Shown: positions 8,528 to 18,700 of the stretch, in pieces | Position numbering within the stretch: position 1 is the stretch's first letter | Layout: each line of letters starts with the position of its first letter | Assembly (NCBI RefSeq): GCF_900114415.1 | Contig: NZ_FOSZ01000004.1 | Span: forward strand, 186,001-250,000 | Origin: Shimia haliotis | GTDB lineage: Bacteria > Pseudomonadota > Alphaproteobacteria > Rhodobacterales > Rhodobacteraceae | Length of the DNA stretch: 64,000 nt | Direction: 5' to 3' | Made by a program: the position numbers and the translations under genes | The notes under the pieces: generated by a model | Database searches by the model: none | What the model was told of the DNA's origin: nothing | What the model saw: only the letters and a program-made list of their open reading frames with translations

Positions 8528-9030
8528 GCGAACGCGCAGTTCTCGCAGGCGGCTGTTTCTGGGGTATGCAGGATCTCATCCGTAGGATGGACGGGGTGAT
8601 CGGCACCCGTGTCGGCTACACCGGCGGTGACGTTCCCAATGCGACCTACAAGGATCACGGCACCCACGCCGAAGGCATCGAGATCACCTTTGATCCCGCC
8701 CGCATCAGCTATCGCAAACTGCTGGAATTCTTCTTCCAGATCCACGATCCGACCACGCCCAACCGTCAGGGCAACGATCTGGGTATGTCCTACCGCTCTG
8801 CGATTTACTTCGTCGATGAGGCCCAAAAAGCCTGCGCAATCGACACCATCGCCGACGTCGACGCCTCCGGCCTCTGGCCCGGCAAGGTCGTGACAGAAGT
8901 CGAGCCGGTTGGCGATTTCTGGGAAGCGGAGGACTTCCATCAGGATTATCTGGAAAAGAACCCCAACGGCTACACCTGCCACTTTGCACGCCCCGATTGG
9001 GTACTGCCGAAACGGGATGTGACGGCCTAA
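8524..9030 (+). CDS. msrA: Peptide-methionine (S)-S-oxide reductase MsrA
   Basis: A 168-residue cytoplasmic enzyme reducing methionine-S-sulfoxide. The catalytic GGCFWGMQD motif places the nucleophile at Cys11, followed by the family segments [29 protein letters not shown] and [26 protein letters not shown]. Length is normal for the short MsrA class. It is translationally coupled to msrB through an ATGA overlap. Confidence 0.96.
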   Translation: MSERAVLAGGCFWGMQDLIRRMDGVIGTRVGYTGGDVPNATYKDHGTHAEGIEITFDPARISYRKLLEFFFQIHDPTTPNRQGNDLGMSYRSAIYFVDEAQKACAIDTIADVDASGLWPGKVVTEVEPVGDFWEAEDFHQDYLEKNPNGYTCHFARPDWVLPKRDVTA

Positions 9031-9047
9031 TTCGGGACTGAAACAAA

Positions 9048-9073
9048 GGCCAGCGCCGGACCCGGCGCTGGCC
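9048..9073 (+). terminator. GC-rich stem-loop downstream of msrA
   Basis: The arms GGCCAGCGCCGG and CGGCGCTGGCC around a short loop form a strong hairpin 18 bases after the msrA stop. A second GC-rich hairpin element (GGCGGCCTGCGGCC) follows, and no clear T-run. It is a plausible transcript end for msrBA. Confidence 0.5.
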
Positions 9074-9140
9074 CGGCGGCCTGCGGCCTTGTTTCCGGGC
9101 CAAGGATAATCCACCACCGCCGCCCCCCCGTATCTCCCAC

Positions 9141-10679
9141 ATGACCAGCCAAATCCGCCTGATCCTCGGCGATCAGCTCACTCACGACCTGCCCACCTTC
9201 CGCGACGCAGACCCTGCGACCGACCTCATCCTGATGGCCGAGGTTCGCACTGAGGCGACCTACGTCAAACACCACAAAAAGAAGATCGCCCTAATCTTCT
9301 CCGCCATGCGCCACTTCGCCGAAGAACTGCACCAACGCGGTTTCACTGTCCGTTACATCCGCTACGACGACCCCGACAACGCAGGCAGCCTGCTGGAGGA
9401 ACTTCGCCGCGCGATCACGCCGAAAACACAAGAAATAACCGTCACCGAAGCCGCCGAGTACCGCCTGCTCACCGAAATGCAGACGTGGCAGAACACGCTA
9501 GACCTTCCGGTCCACATCCTCCCCGACGACCGCTTCCTCGCAACGCCCCAAGACTTCGCCACATGGGCCGAAGGTCGCAAACAACTGCGCATGGAGTTCT
9601 TTTACCGCGAGATGCGCCGCAAACACGGCATCTTGATGCAGGGCAATGACCCCATCGGCGGCCAATGGAATTTTGACGCCGAAAACCGCAAGCCGCCCAA
9701 ATCTGGCCTGCACATCCCGCCCCCGTTTGAAACAGCCCCCGACGCCATCACCCGCGATGTGCTCGCCCTCGTAGACACCCACTTTCCAGACCATTTTGGC
9801 GACCTGCTCCCCTTCCACTTCGCCACCACCCGCGACGACGCGATCGCAGTCCTTGACCACTTCATCACCCACCGCCTGCCGCTCTTTGGCACCTATCAGG
9901 ACGCCATGATCGCAGATGAACCGTGGATGTTTCACAGCCACATCAGTTTCTATCTCAACATCGGGCTCCTGACCCCGATGGAGTGCATCCGCGCCGCCGA
10001 ACGCGCCTATTTCGAGGGCCACGCGCCGCTGAACGCTGTCGAAGGTTTCATCCGGCAGATCCTCGGCTGGCGCGAGTTTGTGCGCGGCCTCTACTGGTAT
10101 CGCATGCCCGACTACGCCAGTGAAAACGCGCTAAACGCCAAACGTCCCCTGCCACCGATGTTCTGGACGGGCCAAACGCAGATGAACTGCCTCTCCCAGA
10201 GCTTCGGCCAAACCATAAAATGGGCCTACGCCCACCACATCCAGCGCCTCATGGTGATCGGCAACTTCGCCCTGCTCGCGGGCCTGTCGCCAGACGAGGT
10301 TAACGAATGGTTCTTCATCGTCTACGCCGACGCTTTTGAGTGGGTGGAACTGCCAAATGTGTCAGGCATGATCCTCTTCGCCGACGGCGGCGTTCTGGCG
10401 TCCAAGCCCTACGCCGCCAGCGGCGCCTACATCAATCGCATGTCAAACTACTGCGCCGGCTGTCGCTACAAACCATCCGTCAAAAACGGCCCCGACGCCT
10501 GCCCGTTCAACTACCTCTACTGGGATTTCCTGAATCGCCATCGCGCGCGCCTCGGCAACAACCCGCGCCTCGGCATGCCCTACCGAAACCTCGCCCGCAT
10601 GAGCGACGAAAAACTCGACGCTGTTGACGCCGACTCGCGCCGCTTCCTCAAGGCACTGGACGCCGGAGAGCTCGTCTAA
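9141..10679 (+). CDS. Cryptochrome/photolyase of the iron-sulfur FeS-BCP (CryB/PhrB) class
   Basis: A 512-residue flavoprotein. The N-terminal Rossmann-like antenna domain starts TSQIRLILGDQLTH, and the C-terminal half is an all-helical FAD domain. Four cysteines at 350, 438, 441 and 454 (NCLSQSF; YCAGCRYK; DACPFNYLYW) match the [4Fe-4S] ligands typical of the bacterial (6-4) photolyase PhrB and of Rhodobacter CryB. The DNA repair reaction is light-driven reversal of (6-4) photoproducts; CryB can also regulate photosynthesis genes. It stands alone, ending 4 bases into the convergent hydantoinase-like gene. Repair versus regulatory role cannot be decided from sequence. Confidence 0.92.
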   Translation: MTSQIRLILGDQLTHDLPTFRDADPATDLILMAEVRTEATYVKHHKKKIALIFSAMRHFAEELHQRGFTVRYIRYDDPDNAGSLLEELRRAITPKTQEITVTEAAEYRLLTEMQTWQNTLDLPVHILPDDRFLATPQDFATWAEGRKQLRMEFFYREMRRKHGILMQGNDPIGGQWNFDAENRKPPKSGLHIPPPFETAPDAITRDVLALVDTHFPDHFGDLLPFHFATTRDDAIAVLDHFITHRLPLFGTYQDAMIADEPWMFHSHISFYLNIGLLTPMECIRAAERAYFEGHAPLNAVEGFIRQILGWREFVRGLYWYRMPDYASENALNAKRPLPPMFWTGQTQMNCLSQSFGQTIKWAYAHHIQRLMVIGNFALLAGLSPDEVNEWFFIVYADAFEWVELPNVSGMILFADGGVLASKPYAASGAYINRMSNYCAGCRYKPSVKNGPDACPFNYLYWDFLNRHRARLGNNPRLGMPYRNLARMSDEKLDAVDADSRRFLKALDAGELV

Positions 10680-12682
10680 CCCTCCGCCACACGCGGCCGG
10701 CCTGACGCCTCCACCGTGATCGTTGCCTCGATAAAAACATCACGCGCTTCGGCTTTCGCCCGCTTCACATCCCGTTCAACCCGCAACCGGATGCCTTCGG
10801 CCCCTGCCGCTTCCGCATCCGCCCGCGCATGATCCGACAAATGCATCTCAAGTCGCGTCAAAGCTTCGCTCTCGCTGGCGAAATCCTCTGGCCCTGCCTC
10901 AAGATGCACCCGATATTTTCCCTCACTTGGCGCCGTCACTGTACCAGCCCGCCGGATCGTGACACGCCCGACAACCGCGCCGATCGCATTCGCAACGCCA
11001 CCGTGCTCCGGCAGTTTCATCGCACAGCCCATCTGTTCCGCCACCGCCGGATAATAATTCGCCGCCGAGGCACCGAGACCAATCACAGCACTCGCCAATC
11101 CCGTCTCCAACCGGATCAACCCGCGATGCCCGCCATTCAACCCGCGCAGCATCAACACATGCCGCGCCAACTGATCCGGCGGCAGATCAAACCCCATGTC
11201 TTCTTCTGCAAAAGCAGTCTCTAACAAAGCCAAACCCGTCTGATGGGTCAACTGATCGACAATCATCCACGCAAGATCATCTGGCTCCGCCGCCAATGTC
11301 TGCCCAGCCCCCGTCCGCCGCCGCCCAAACAGCCGCAGCGCCTTCTCTGCAGCCTCTGCATCCCAAGCCGCAACCTTGCCCAAAACATGCGACGCATCCG
11401 ATGGCGTCAAACCCGACACCTGCACCAACCCACGTTCCACCAACCGCCGCAGCGCCTTGATTTCGATCCGATTGCGCAGCACATCGCCCAGCGGCATCAC
11501 GCCATCTATGCGCTGAAACAGGGCCTCTTCCCGCTCCGACAACCCAACCGGCCCCGCGCCCTGCACCGCACGCACAAACCGTCCGTCATGCTCGCCTGGC
11601 ACCGTCCGCAACAACTGCGCATCCAACGCCGCATGCACGCCTTCGGGATCATCCAGCGCAATCAGCGACACCGGCACCACCCGCTTCGGTCCAAGCGTCA
11701 CGCCACCCTGCAACCCCTCGGCCACAAAATGCACCTCGCTGTCCCCGCCAAGACCAAAGGTGCGCATCGCCACCGCCTCAACCATCGTGCGAAACGGCCC
11801 CACCTGCGCACCATCGGGATCAATCGCAGGCCGCCCACCGCGCAGCACAGCCACATCTGTTGTCGTGCCGCCAATGTCGCTGACGAGCGCGTCATCCGCA
11901 TGCGTCAACCACCGGGCACCCACAATGGACGCCGCCGGCCCGCTCAGAATGGTCTCGATCGGACGCTCGCGTGCAAATTTGGCCGAGATCAGCGCCCCAT
12001 CACCGCGCACCACCATCAATGGTGCGGTCACACCCAATTCCCCAAGCCGAACCTCGGCACGCGAAATCAATCTATCGATCATACCAATCAACCGCGCGTT
12101 CAAAACAGCAGTCAGTGCCCGCTTTGGCCCGTTCAACTTGGCTGACAAATGGTGTGAAGCGCTCACCGGACGACCGGTAAGCTCGACAACCATCGCCGTG
12201 GCCCGTTGCTCGTGTGCCGGATTGCGCGTGGCAAATTGCGCCGCAACCGCAAAGCCGCTCACCTCATCCCCATGCTCGGTAAGCCAGCGCCGCAACACCG
12301 CCTCATCCAATGGCGCTTTTTCTCCGCCTGCATGATCGTGCCCGCCCGCCAGAACAACAACCGGATCGCCGCCAAGCGCCTCGGCGAGACCGTGCTTCTG
12401 CAAATCGGCGTCCCGAAACCCGATCAGGATCAAACCGACCCGTTCTCCCTGTCCTTCAACCAAAGCGTTGGTCGCCAGTGTTGTGGACAAAGACGCCAGC
12501 GTCACCTGTGCCGGATCAACAGCGGCCTGCGCCAAAACGGCTGAAACCGCTTCACCGATCCCCTCAGCCAGATCATACCGCGTGGTCAATGCCTTTGCGC
12601 TGGCGATCACATCGCTTTCATCTCTGATCAGCACCGCATCGGTATAGGTGCCGCCGGTATCCACCCCCAAAGACAGACTCAT
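10676..12682 (-). CDS. Hydantoinase/oxoprolinase A-subunit-like protein (HyuA family)
   Basis: A 668-residue protein of the ASKHA ATPase fold. It has a phosphate 1 motif near the N-terminus (LGVDTGGTYTDAV), a second nucleotide motif (DALVSDIGGTTTDVAVLRGG) and the Hydantoinase_A segment ILSGPAASIVGA. Such proteins couple ATP hydrolysis to opening of hydantoin, oxoproline or acetone-carboxylation substrates, normally with a HyuB subunit. No hyuB is adjacent, so this is a stand-alone HyuA whose substrate is unknown. The ATG at 12682 follows GAGGG; a TTG at 12691 is less likely. Confidence 0.82.
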   Translation of the reverse strand: MSLSLGVDTGGTYTDAVLIRDESDVIASAKALTTRYDLAEGIGEAVSAVLAQAAVDPAQVTLASLSTTLATNALVEGQGERVGLILIGFRDADLQKHGLAEALGGDPVVVLAGGHDHAGGEKAPLDEAVLRRWLTEHGDEVSGFAVAAQFATRNPAHEQRATAMVVELTGRPVSASHHLSAKLNGPKRALTAVLNARLIGMIDRLISRAEVRLGELGVTAPLMVVRGDGALISAKFARERPIETILSGPAASIVGARWLTHADDALVSDIGGTTTDVAVLRGGRPAIDPDGAQVGPFRTMVEAVAMRTFGLGGDSEVHFVAEGLQGGVTLGPKRVVPVSLIALDDPEGVHAALDAQLLRTVPGEHDGRFVRAVQGAGPVGLSEREEALFQRIDGVMPLGDVLRNRIEIKALRRLVERGLVQVSGLTPSDASHVLGKVAAWDAEAAEKALRLFGRRRTGAGQTLAAEPDDLAWMIVDQLTHQTGLALLETAFAEEDMGFDLPPDQLARHVLMLRGLNGGHRGLIRLETGLASAVIGLGASAANYYPAVAEQMGCAMKLPEHGGVANAIGAVVGRVTIRRAGTVTAPSEGKYRVHLEAGPEDFASESEALTRLEMHLSDHARADAEAAGAEGIRLRVERDVKRAKAEARDVFIEATITVEASGRPRVAEG

Positions 12683-12912
12683 TGTGCCCAACCCTCATCT
12701 GTTCGCTAAAAACCGGATAGCGGCGACAGAACCGCAACGCCAGCCCGTTTGCGACACCTTTAAATTTCTTGCGCGTCGCCGAAATCCAGCGCGGTCAGCC
12801 GCACCAACGGGCGCACGTAGAAATAGACCATAATCGAGGCGAGTTTTCCGCCGCTAAAGACCGCTCTTCACGGGTCAGATCCCGCAGATTGAACGCCTCC
12901 TCCGGATGCGAG
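12683..12912. other. Intergenic stretch between HyuA-like gene and queG, possible coding remnant
   Basis: No complete gene is evident. On the minus strand a short open stretch ends at about 12769 with a peptide containing MVYFYVRPLVRLTALDFGDA, with good amino-acid composition but no ribosome binding site in register. GGAGGAGG occurs upstream at about 12896-12904 but no start codon follows at proper distance. This may be the decayed tail of a lost gene, a very small protein, or chance. Confidence 0.3.
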
Positions 12913-13956
12913 TCATCCCGTATCGCGCAACCGCCCAACGGCCCAACGCGCGGCGTCCGACACCACGTCATCCGGATCATCGCACAAAGCCAATGTAGTC
13001 TCTAACAATGCCAAATCGCCTGAATTTCCGATGGCATATAGCACATTTCGGACAAATCTGTTGCGCCCGATCCTCTTGATCGGCGAGCCCGAGAAATGCG
13101 TCCTAAATCCCGCGTCGTCAAAGCTCGCCAATTCGGCCAGCTTGGGCGCCACCAACTCGGCACGGGCATGATATTTCACCTCTCGTGCCTCTTGCGCAAA
13201 CTTGTTCCACGGACAAACGCCCAGGCAATCGTCACATCCGTAAATCCGGTTGCCCATCAAGGCCCGCAAATCCTCATCCACCGGCCCGTGATGCTCGATG
13301 GTCAGATAGGAAATGCACCGCCGCGCGTCGATCTGATGTGGGGCCGGAAAGGCTCCGGTCGGACAGGCATCCAAACAGGCCCTGCAAGATCCGCAATTGT
13401 CGATCTCTGCCGCATCCGGCGGCAACTCAATTGTCGTGAACACCGACCCGATAAAGAACCAAGACCCCAAATCCCGACTGACAAGATTGGTATGCTTGCC
13501 TTGCCACCCCAACCCCGCAGCCTGTCCCAGTGGTTTTTCCGGAACCGGTGCTGTATCCACAAAAACCTTCACCTGTGTCGCGTCACCGGTTTGCGCAATC
13601 AACCATCGCGCCAGTCTTTTCAGCCGCTTTTTGACCGTATCGTGATAATCACGGTTTTGCGCATACACAGAAATCGCACCGCGATCGGGCATCCCGTGCA
13701 CCGCCAGCGGGTCATGTTCCGGCGTGTAACTTTCCCCCAACACAATCACGGACCGCGCTTCCGGCCAAAGCACGGAAGGATCAGAGCGCCAATGCGTCCT
13801 GTCGGCCAGCCAACCCATACTTCCGTGATAGTCCTTGTCGAGAAATCCGGCCAGTCCGGCAGCCACATGACCCACGGCATCTGGTCGGCACACCTGCGCC
13901 ATGTCAAACCCGATGGCCTTGGCCTCAGCCACCAATTGCGCCTTTAAATCATCCAT
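12913..13956 (-). CDS. queG: Epoxyqueuosine reductase QueG
   Basis: A 347-residue cobalamin- and iron-sulfur-dependent enzyme that performs the last step of queuosine synthesis in tRNA, reducing epoxyqueuosine. Two ferredoxin-like cluster motifs are visible, [16 protein letters not shown] and [13 protein letters not shown], giving the eight cysteines of the paired [4Fe-4S] clusters. The DUF1730 N-terminal half and a short HEAT-like C-terminus (about residues 290-345) are also present. Length is normal. It is followed by about 230 bases without a gene. Confidence 0.95.
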   Translation of the reverse strand: MDDLKAQLVAEAKAIGFDMAQVCRPDAVGHVAAGLAGFLDKDYHGSMGWLADRTHWRSDPSVLWPEARSVIVLGESYTPEHDPLAVHGMPDRGAISVYAQNRDYHDTVKKRLKRLARWLIAQTGDATQVKVFVDTAPVPEKPLGQAAGLGWQGKHTNLVSRDLGSWFFIGSVFTTIELPPDAAEIDNCGSCRACLDACPTGAFPAPHQIDARRCISYLTIEHHGPVDEDLRALMGNRIYGCDDCLGVCPWNKFAQEAREVKYHARAELVAPKLAELASFDDAGFRTHFSGSPIKRIGRNRFVRNVLYAIGNSGDLALLETTLALCDDPDDVVSDAARWAVGRLRDTG

Positions 13957-13996
13957 TCGGCCCCCTTCCTGTTGCCGGAAATACCTCGGGGGGTTT

Positions 13997-14012
13997 GGGG
14001 GGCTGGCCCCCC
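13997..14012 (-). terminator. G/C-run stem-loop downstream of the GST gene
   Basis: GGGGGGC and GCCCCCC face each other across a two-base centre, 14 bases after the stop of the GST gene on the minus strand. Such G6/C6 hairpins at gene ends are common in Rhodobacterales; there is no strong T-run, so termination efficiency is uncertain. Confidence 0.4.
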
Positions 14013-14025
14013 ATTTAGATCAGCA

Positions 14026-14694
14026 TCAAAAATCCAGATCAGCATAGTGCGCGGGCGGCGGGAACCCGGGAACCTGATCCGCCAGAATGGCGCGAAACGC
14101 GGGGCGGGACTTGATCGTCGCATACCAGTCCTTAACCACCGATGACCGGTTCCAGTCCACGTCTGATATATAGTCCAATGCCGAAAGATGGGCCGCGGCC
14201 GCGAAATCCGCCATGGTCATCACATCGCCCGCAAGCCAGCGGCGGTGATCCAGCAGCCAAGCCATATAATCAAGGTGATACTTGATCGCCTTGGCGCCCG
14301 CTTTGACATTGGCGCTGTCCGGATACCCTGTTCCCATGAGCTTCTTGTTGACCCGCTCATAAAGCAGCTTTGACGTCACTTCGTGATGAAACTTGTCGTC
14401 AAACCACGCCACCAGCCGGCGCACCTCGTACCGGCCATCCGCATCTCGCGGCAACAAGGCGGGCTCGGGATATTTCTCGTCAAGGTATTCGCAAATGGCG
14501 TTGCTGTCCGCCATCATCTTGCCGTCCATCTTCAAGATCGGCACTTTGGCGGCGGGGTTGCGTCGCAGGAAATCGGGATCCTGCTCCCAATACCGCTCTT
14601 CCACCAACTCCACCTCAAGCCGCTTTTCGGCCATGCAAAGGCGTACCTTGCGGCAGAACGGGGACAACGGCACATGGAACAGTCGATTCATCAC
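14026..14694 (-). CDS. Glutathione S-transferase family protein
   Basis: A 222-residue cytosolic protein. The N-terminal thioredoxin-like GST domain (NRLFHVPLSPFCRKVRL; AKVPILKMDG; ADSNAICEYLDEKYP) contains the conserved cis-Pro in VPIL and the Ser/Asn that binds the glutathione gamma-Glu. The C-terminal helical domain (about residues 90-215) has the N-capping box segment TMADFAAAAHLSALDY. The N-terminal SPFC could give a Cys or Ser catalytic residue, as in beta or omega classes. The substrate is unknown. The start may be either of two adjacent ATGs (14694 or 14691). Confidence 0.9.
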   Translation of the reverse strand: MMNRLFHVPLSPFCRKVRLCMAEKRLEVELVEERYWEQDPDFLRRNPAAKVPILKMDGKMMADSNAICEYLDEKYPEPALLPRDADGRYEVRRLVAWFDDKFHHEVTSKLLYERVNKKLMGTGYPDSANVKAGAKAIKYHLDYMAWLLDHRRWLAGDVMTMADFAAAAHLSALDYISDVDWNRSSVVKDWYATIKSRPAFRAILADQVPGFPPPAHYADLDF

Positions 14695-14747
14695 AACATC
14701 ACTTGGTTTTGGTGTTTTGCCTTCAATGCCCCGACCTTACGGGGTTT

Positions 14748-15464
14748 TCAATCGGCAAAACAAGCGCCGCGCGGCTCTCCGCGTATGGTTTCGGCCCCAT
14801 CCATGATCGCGGCCGCCCGCCGGCGCAGTTTGGCAGTTGGCTTGCTGGCCGACCGCGCCTTAGGATTTGGCAGCACCGCAGCCAACCGTGCGGCCTGAGT
14901 TGCGCTAAGCTCCTCCGGTCCGACCCCGAAATATTGCCGCGCCGCCGCCTCGACTCCGAAGACACCCTCATCAAACTCTGCAACGTTTAGATAAACCTCC
15001 AGAATGCGCCGCTTGGACCAAGCGATTTCCACCAATGGAGTCAGCACTGCCTCAATGGCTTTGCGCAGGTAACTCCTGCCCTGCCAAAGATAAACGTTTT
15101 TTACCGTTTGCTGGGTCAAAGTGGACGCGCCGCGCTTGCCCCCGCCCTCAATCGCCTCGCGAATGGCGACCACATCGAACCCCCAATGCAAACAGAAATT
15201 CGCGTCCTCCGCGGCGACAACAGATCGCGCCATCACCGGCGCAATGTCCTCGATGGGCGTCCACTGGTGATCAATCTGCCCTAAACGGCGTTTTTCTTCC
15301 CACATGGTCCAAGTGATCGGCGGGTTCACAATGACAAAAAGAACAAGCGCAAACAGCGTGAAGGACACCAGCCAAACAGCCGCGCGCCGCGCCCAGTATC
15401 GCGCCTTCAACCAACGCCGACGCAACCAGTGTGTGTCAGGGGTCTTCTTCTTTTTCTTCGCCAC
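14748..15464 (-). CDS. mtgA: Monofunctional peptidoglycan glycosyltransferase MtgA
   Basis: A 238-residue inner-membrane enzyme that polymerises lipid II into glycan strands. A Lys-rich cytoplasmic tail and one transmembrane helix (AAVWLVSFTLFALVLFVIV) precede the GT51 domain. That domain has the catalytic Glu in VVAAEDANFCLHWGFD, the GASTLTQQTVKNVYL motif and the second acidic region KRRILEVYLNVAEFDEGVFG. There is no transpeptidase domain. I prefer the GTG at 15464, preceded by a GGAG-type site; an earlier in-frame GTG at 15479 adds five residues. It is separate from the gltBD transcript. Confidence 0.93.
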   Translation of the reverse strand: MAKKKKKTPDTHWLRRRWLKARYWARRAAVWLVSFTLFALVLFVIVNPPITWTMWEEKRRLGQIDHQWTPIEDIAPVMARSVVAAEDANFCLHWGFDVVAIREAIEGGGKRGASTLTQQTVKNVYLWQGRSYLRKAIEAVLTPLVEIAWSKRRILEVYLNVAEFDEGVFGVEAAARQYFGVGPEELSATQAARLAAVLPNPKARSASKPTAKLRRRAAAIMDGAETIRGEPRGACFAD

Positions 15465-15676
15465 AGGGCACCGCTCCACTCTCCTTCAGAGCAGTAAAGC
15501 AGCCCCTCTTGTCTCGCAAGTCTTCCGGAAACCGCTCTTGATCTCAGCACCTTCGCAGGGACAAGCCGGATTGGTGCGCCGGTTCAATCTCGCACGCATC
15601 ATTTTCGGTATCTCGGTGCTCCGGGCGACTGAACCACTCACCAGCAAACCACTTTTCTCTCACTCAAGCCGCTCAC

Positions 15677-15703
15677 AAAAAACCGGGCCTTATGGCCCGG
15701 TTT
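15677..15703 (-). terminator. Intrinsic terminator of the gltB transcript
   Basis: Minus strand: AAACCGGGCC, loop ATAA, GGCCCGGTTTTTT. A 10-bp stem ends in a six-T run, 10 bases after the gltB stop codon. This is a textbook Rho-independent terminator. Confidence 0.88.
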
Positions 15704-15712
15704 CTTTTGGCT

Positions 15713-18700
15713 TTATTCTGCCGGAACCGCTGCGGGGTCGTTGGTCAAAGGATGCGGAATATGCACCAACATCTCTTTCGGGCAGACCTGAAGGAAATTG
15801 GCTTTCTCCATGTCCCAGTGTTGCAGGATGTCAGCGGCCTTCCGACTGCCGGTTTCCGCCACATGACGCTCGATCAACCCTTTCAGCTGATCTTCCCAAT
15901 GCGCCACTGTCACCGGACATGTCACCAAGGTCTCGAGGTTCATGACATTTTCTGCCTTCCCCTCAGGGTCATAAAGATAAGCCATGCCACCGGTCATACC
16001 CGCACCAAAGTTGGCACCGATATCGCCAAGGATCACCGCAATGCCGCCAGTCATGTATTCGCACCCACATGCACCACAGCCCTCGATCACCACTTTCGCG
16101 CCGGAGTTGCGAACTGCGAAACGTTCACCCGCGCGGCCAGCCGCAAACAGATACCCGTCGGTCGCACCATAGAGCACGGTGTTGCCGATGATGGTGTTGT
16201 CCGCCGCCGTCAGCGGGCTCTGCATCGGCGGGCGCACCACAACCGTACCGCCAGACAAGCCCTTGCCGACGTAATCGTTGGCGTCACCCGATACTTCGAT
16301 TTTCAGACCCGGCGCTGCGAAGGCACCCAACGACTGACCAGCCGAACCGGTCAGCTTGACCGTCAGGTGATCCTCCTGAAGCGCGTTGCGCATACCAAAG
16401 TTGCGCACGATGTGGCTTGAGGTGCGTGTCCCAACCGTCCGGTGCGTGTTCTGCACCGCATAGGAAAGCTGCATCTTCTCGCCATCCTCAAGGAAACGCG
16501 CAGCATCGCGTACGATCTCCGCATCAAGCGTGTCGGGCACGTAGTTGCGCTCTTTCTTGCGGTCATACACGATGTCATGTGCACCATCGACCGTGATCAG
16601 AAGCGGGTTCAGATCCAGATCATCAAGGTGGGCAGAGCCACGGCTGACCTGTGCCAGAAGATCCGCACGACCAATCACATCATCCAAAGAACGCGCGCCG
16701 ATCGAGGCGAGAATTTCCCGCACTTCCTGCGCATAGAAGGTGATCAGGTTCACCACCTTGTCGGCCGAACCGGTGTACTTCGCACGCAGATCTTCATCCT
16801 GCGTACACACGCCCACGGGGCAGGTGTTGGACTGACACTGACGTACCATGATGCAGCCCATCGCAATCAACGCCGCGGTGCCGATGCCATATTCCTCGGC
16901 CCCCATCATCGCGGCCATCACAATGTCACGACCCGTGCGCAGACCACCATCGGTCCGCAGGGTCACGCGCTCACGCAGGTTGTTCATCGCAAGCACTTGG
17001 TGTGCTTCGGTCAGACCCATTTCCCACGGCAGACCACAGTATTTGATCGAGGTCGCAGGGGACGCACCGGTACCACCGTTGTGGCCGGAGATCAGGATGA
17101 TGTCGGCTTTCGCCTTCGCCACACCGGCGGCAATTGTGCCAACGCCCGAGGACGCCACCAGCTTCACCGTCACCTTACAACGCGGGTTGATCTGCTTGAG
17201 ATCGTAAATCAGCTGCGCGAGGTCTTCGATCGAGTAGATGTCGTGGTGCGGCGGCGGCGAAATCAGGGTCACACCTTTGGTCGAGTGACGCAGACGCGCA
17301 ATCAGGTCGGTGACCTTCATGCCCGGCAGTTGGCCACCCTCACCGGGTTTCGCGCCCTGTGCCACTTTGATTTCCAGCTCTTCGCACTGGTTCAGGTATT
17401 CAGCGGTCACACCGAAACGACCCGACGCCACCTGCTTGATTTTTGCCGACGGGTTGTCACCATTCGGCTCCGGCACAAAGTGCGCCGGATCTTCGCCGCC
17501 CTCACCGGAGTCAGACTTCGCGCCAATCCGGTTCATCGCCACGTTCAGCGTCTTGTGCGCCTCCGGGCTCAGGGCCCCAAGCGACATGCCCGGCGTCACA
17601 AAACGCTTGCGGATTGCGGTGATGCTTTCCACTTCCTCAATCGGAATGGCGTCACCCAACGGCTTGATGTTGAGCAGGTCACGCAGATGGATCGGCGGGT
17701 TCGCCTGCATCTTCGCGGAGTATTGCTTCCAAAGCTCGTAAGACGCACGGTTACAGGCCGCCTGCATCATATGCATGGTCTGCGCGCCCCACGCGTGGGT
17801 CTCGCCCGATTTGCGCGCCTTATAGAAGCCGCCGATCGGCAGCACATCGGTGCCACTCAGGAAACCCTTGGCGTGCACCTCTTCAGCCTTGTGCTGAATG
17901 CCGCTCACACCAATTCCGGAAATGCGACTGGTCATGCCCGGGAAGTATTCCGCACACATCGCACGGCTCAGACCAACAGCTTCAAAGTTGAGACCGCCGC
18001 GATAGGAGGAAATCACCGAAATCCCCATCTTCGCCATGATCTTCAAAAGACCTTGGTCAATCGCCTCACGATAACGCGCCATGTTCTCGGTCAGCGTGCC
18101 ATCCGCCAAACCGCGCGCAATGCGGTCCGCCAGTGTGTCCTCTGCAAGATAAGCGTTCACCACGGTCGCACCGGCACCGATCAGCACTGCAAAATAGTGC
18201 GGGTCGATACATTCAGCCGACCGCACGTTCAGCGAACAGAACGTCCGCAAACCTTTGCGCGTCAGGTGGCTGTGGACTGCGCTGGTCGCAAGGATCATCG
18301 GCATCGCCACTTTGGCGGCACCCTGCGCTTCGTCGCTCAGAACGATGTGACCGGCACCGGACCGCACAGCGTCCTCTGCTTCAGCACGGATACGCTCCAA
18401 GGCGGCTTGCAAAGCGCCATCGCCCGCATCCGCATCAAAGGTACAGTCGATCCGCACCACCGCGTCGTCAAACGCCTCAAGCAATTTCTCAAACTGCTTG
18501 TTGGCCACAAACGGGCTCTCCAGCATGACAATCTCGGTCTGGCTGCCGTCTTCGCCCAACACGTTCTTCAAATTGCCAAAGCGCGTCTTGAGCGACATCA
18601 CGCGGTATTCACGCAGGCTGTCGATCGGCGGGTTTGTCACCTGAGAAAAATTCTGTCGGAAGAAATGGCTGAGCGGGCGATAGAGTTTCGACAAAACCGC

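Noticed and set aside
12795..12980. 61-codon minus-strand frame over the queG end
   Set aside because: Overlaps the conserved queG C-terminus in another frame and has no start signal.
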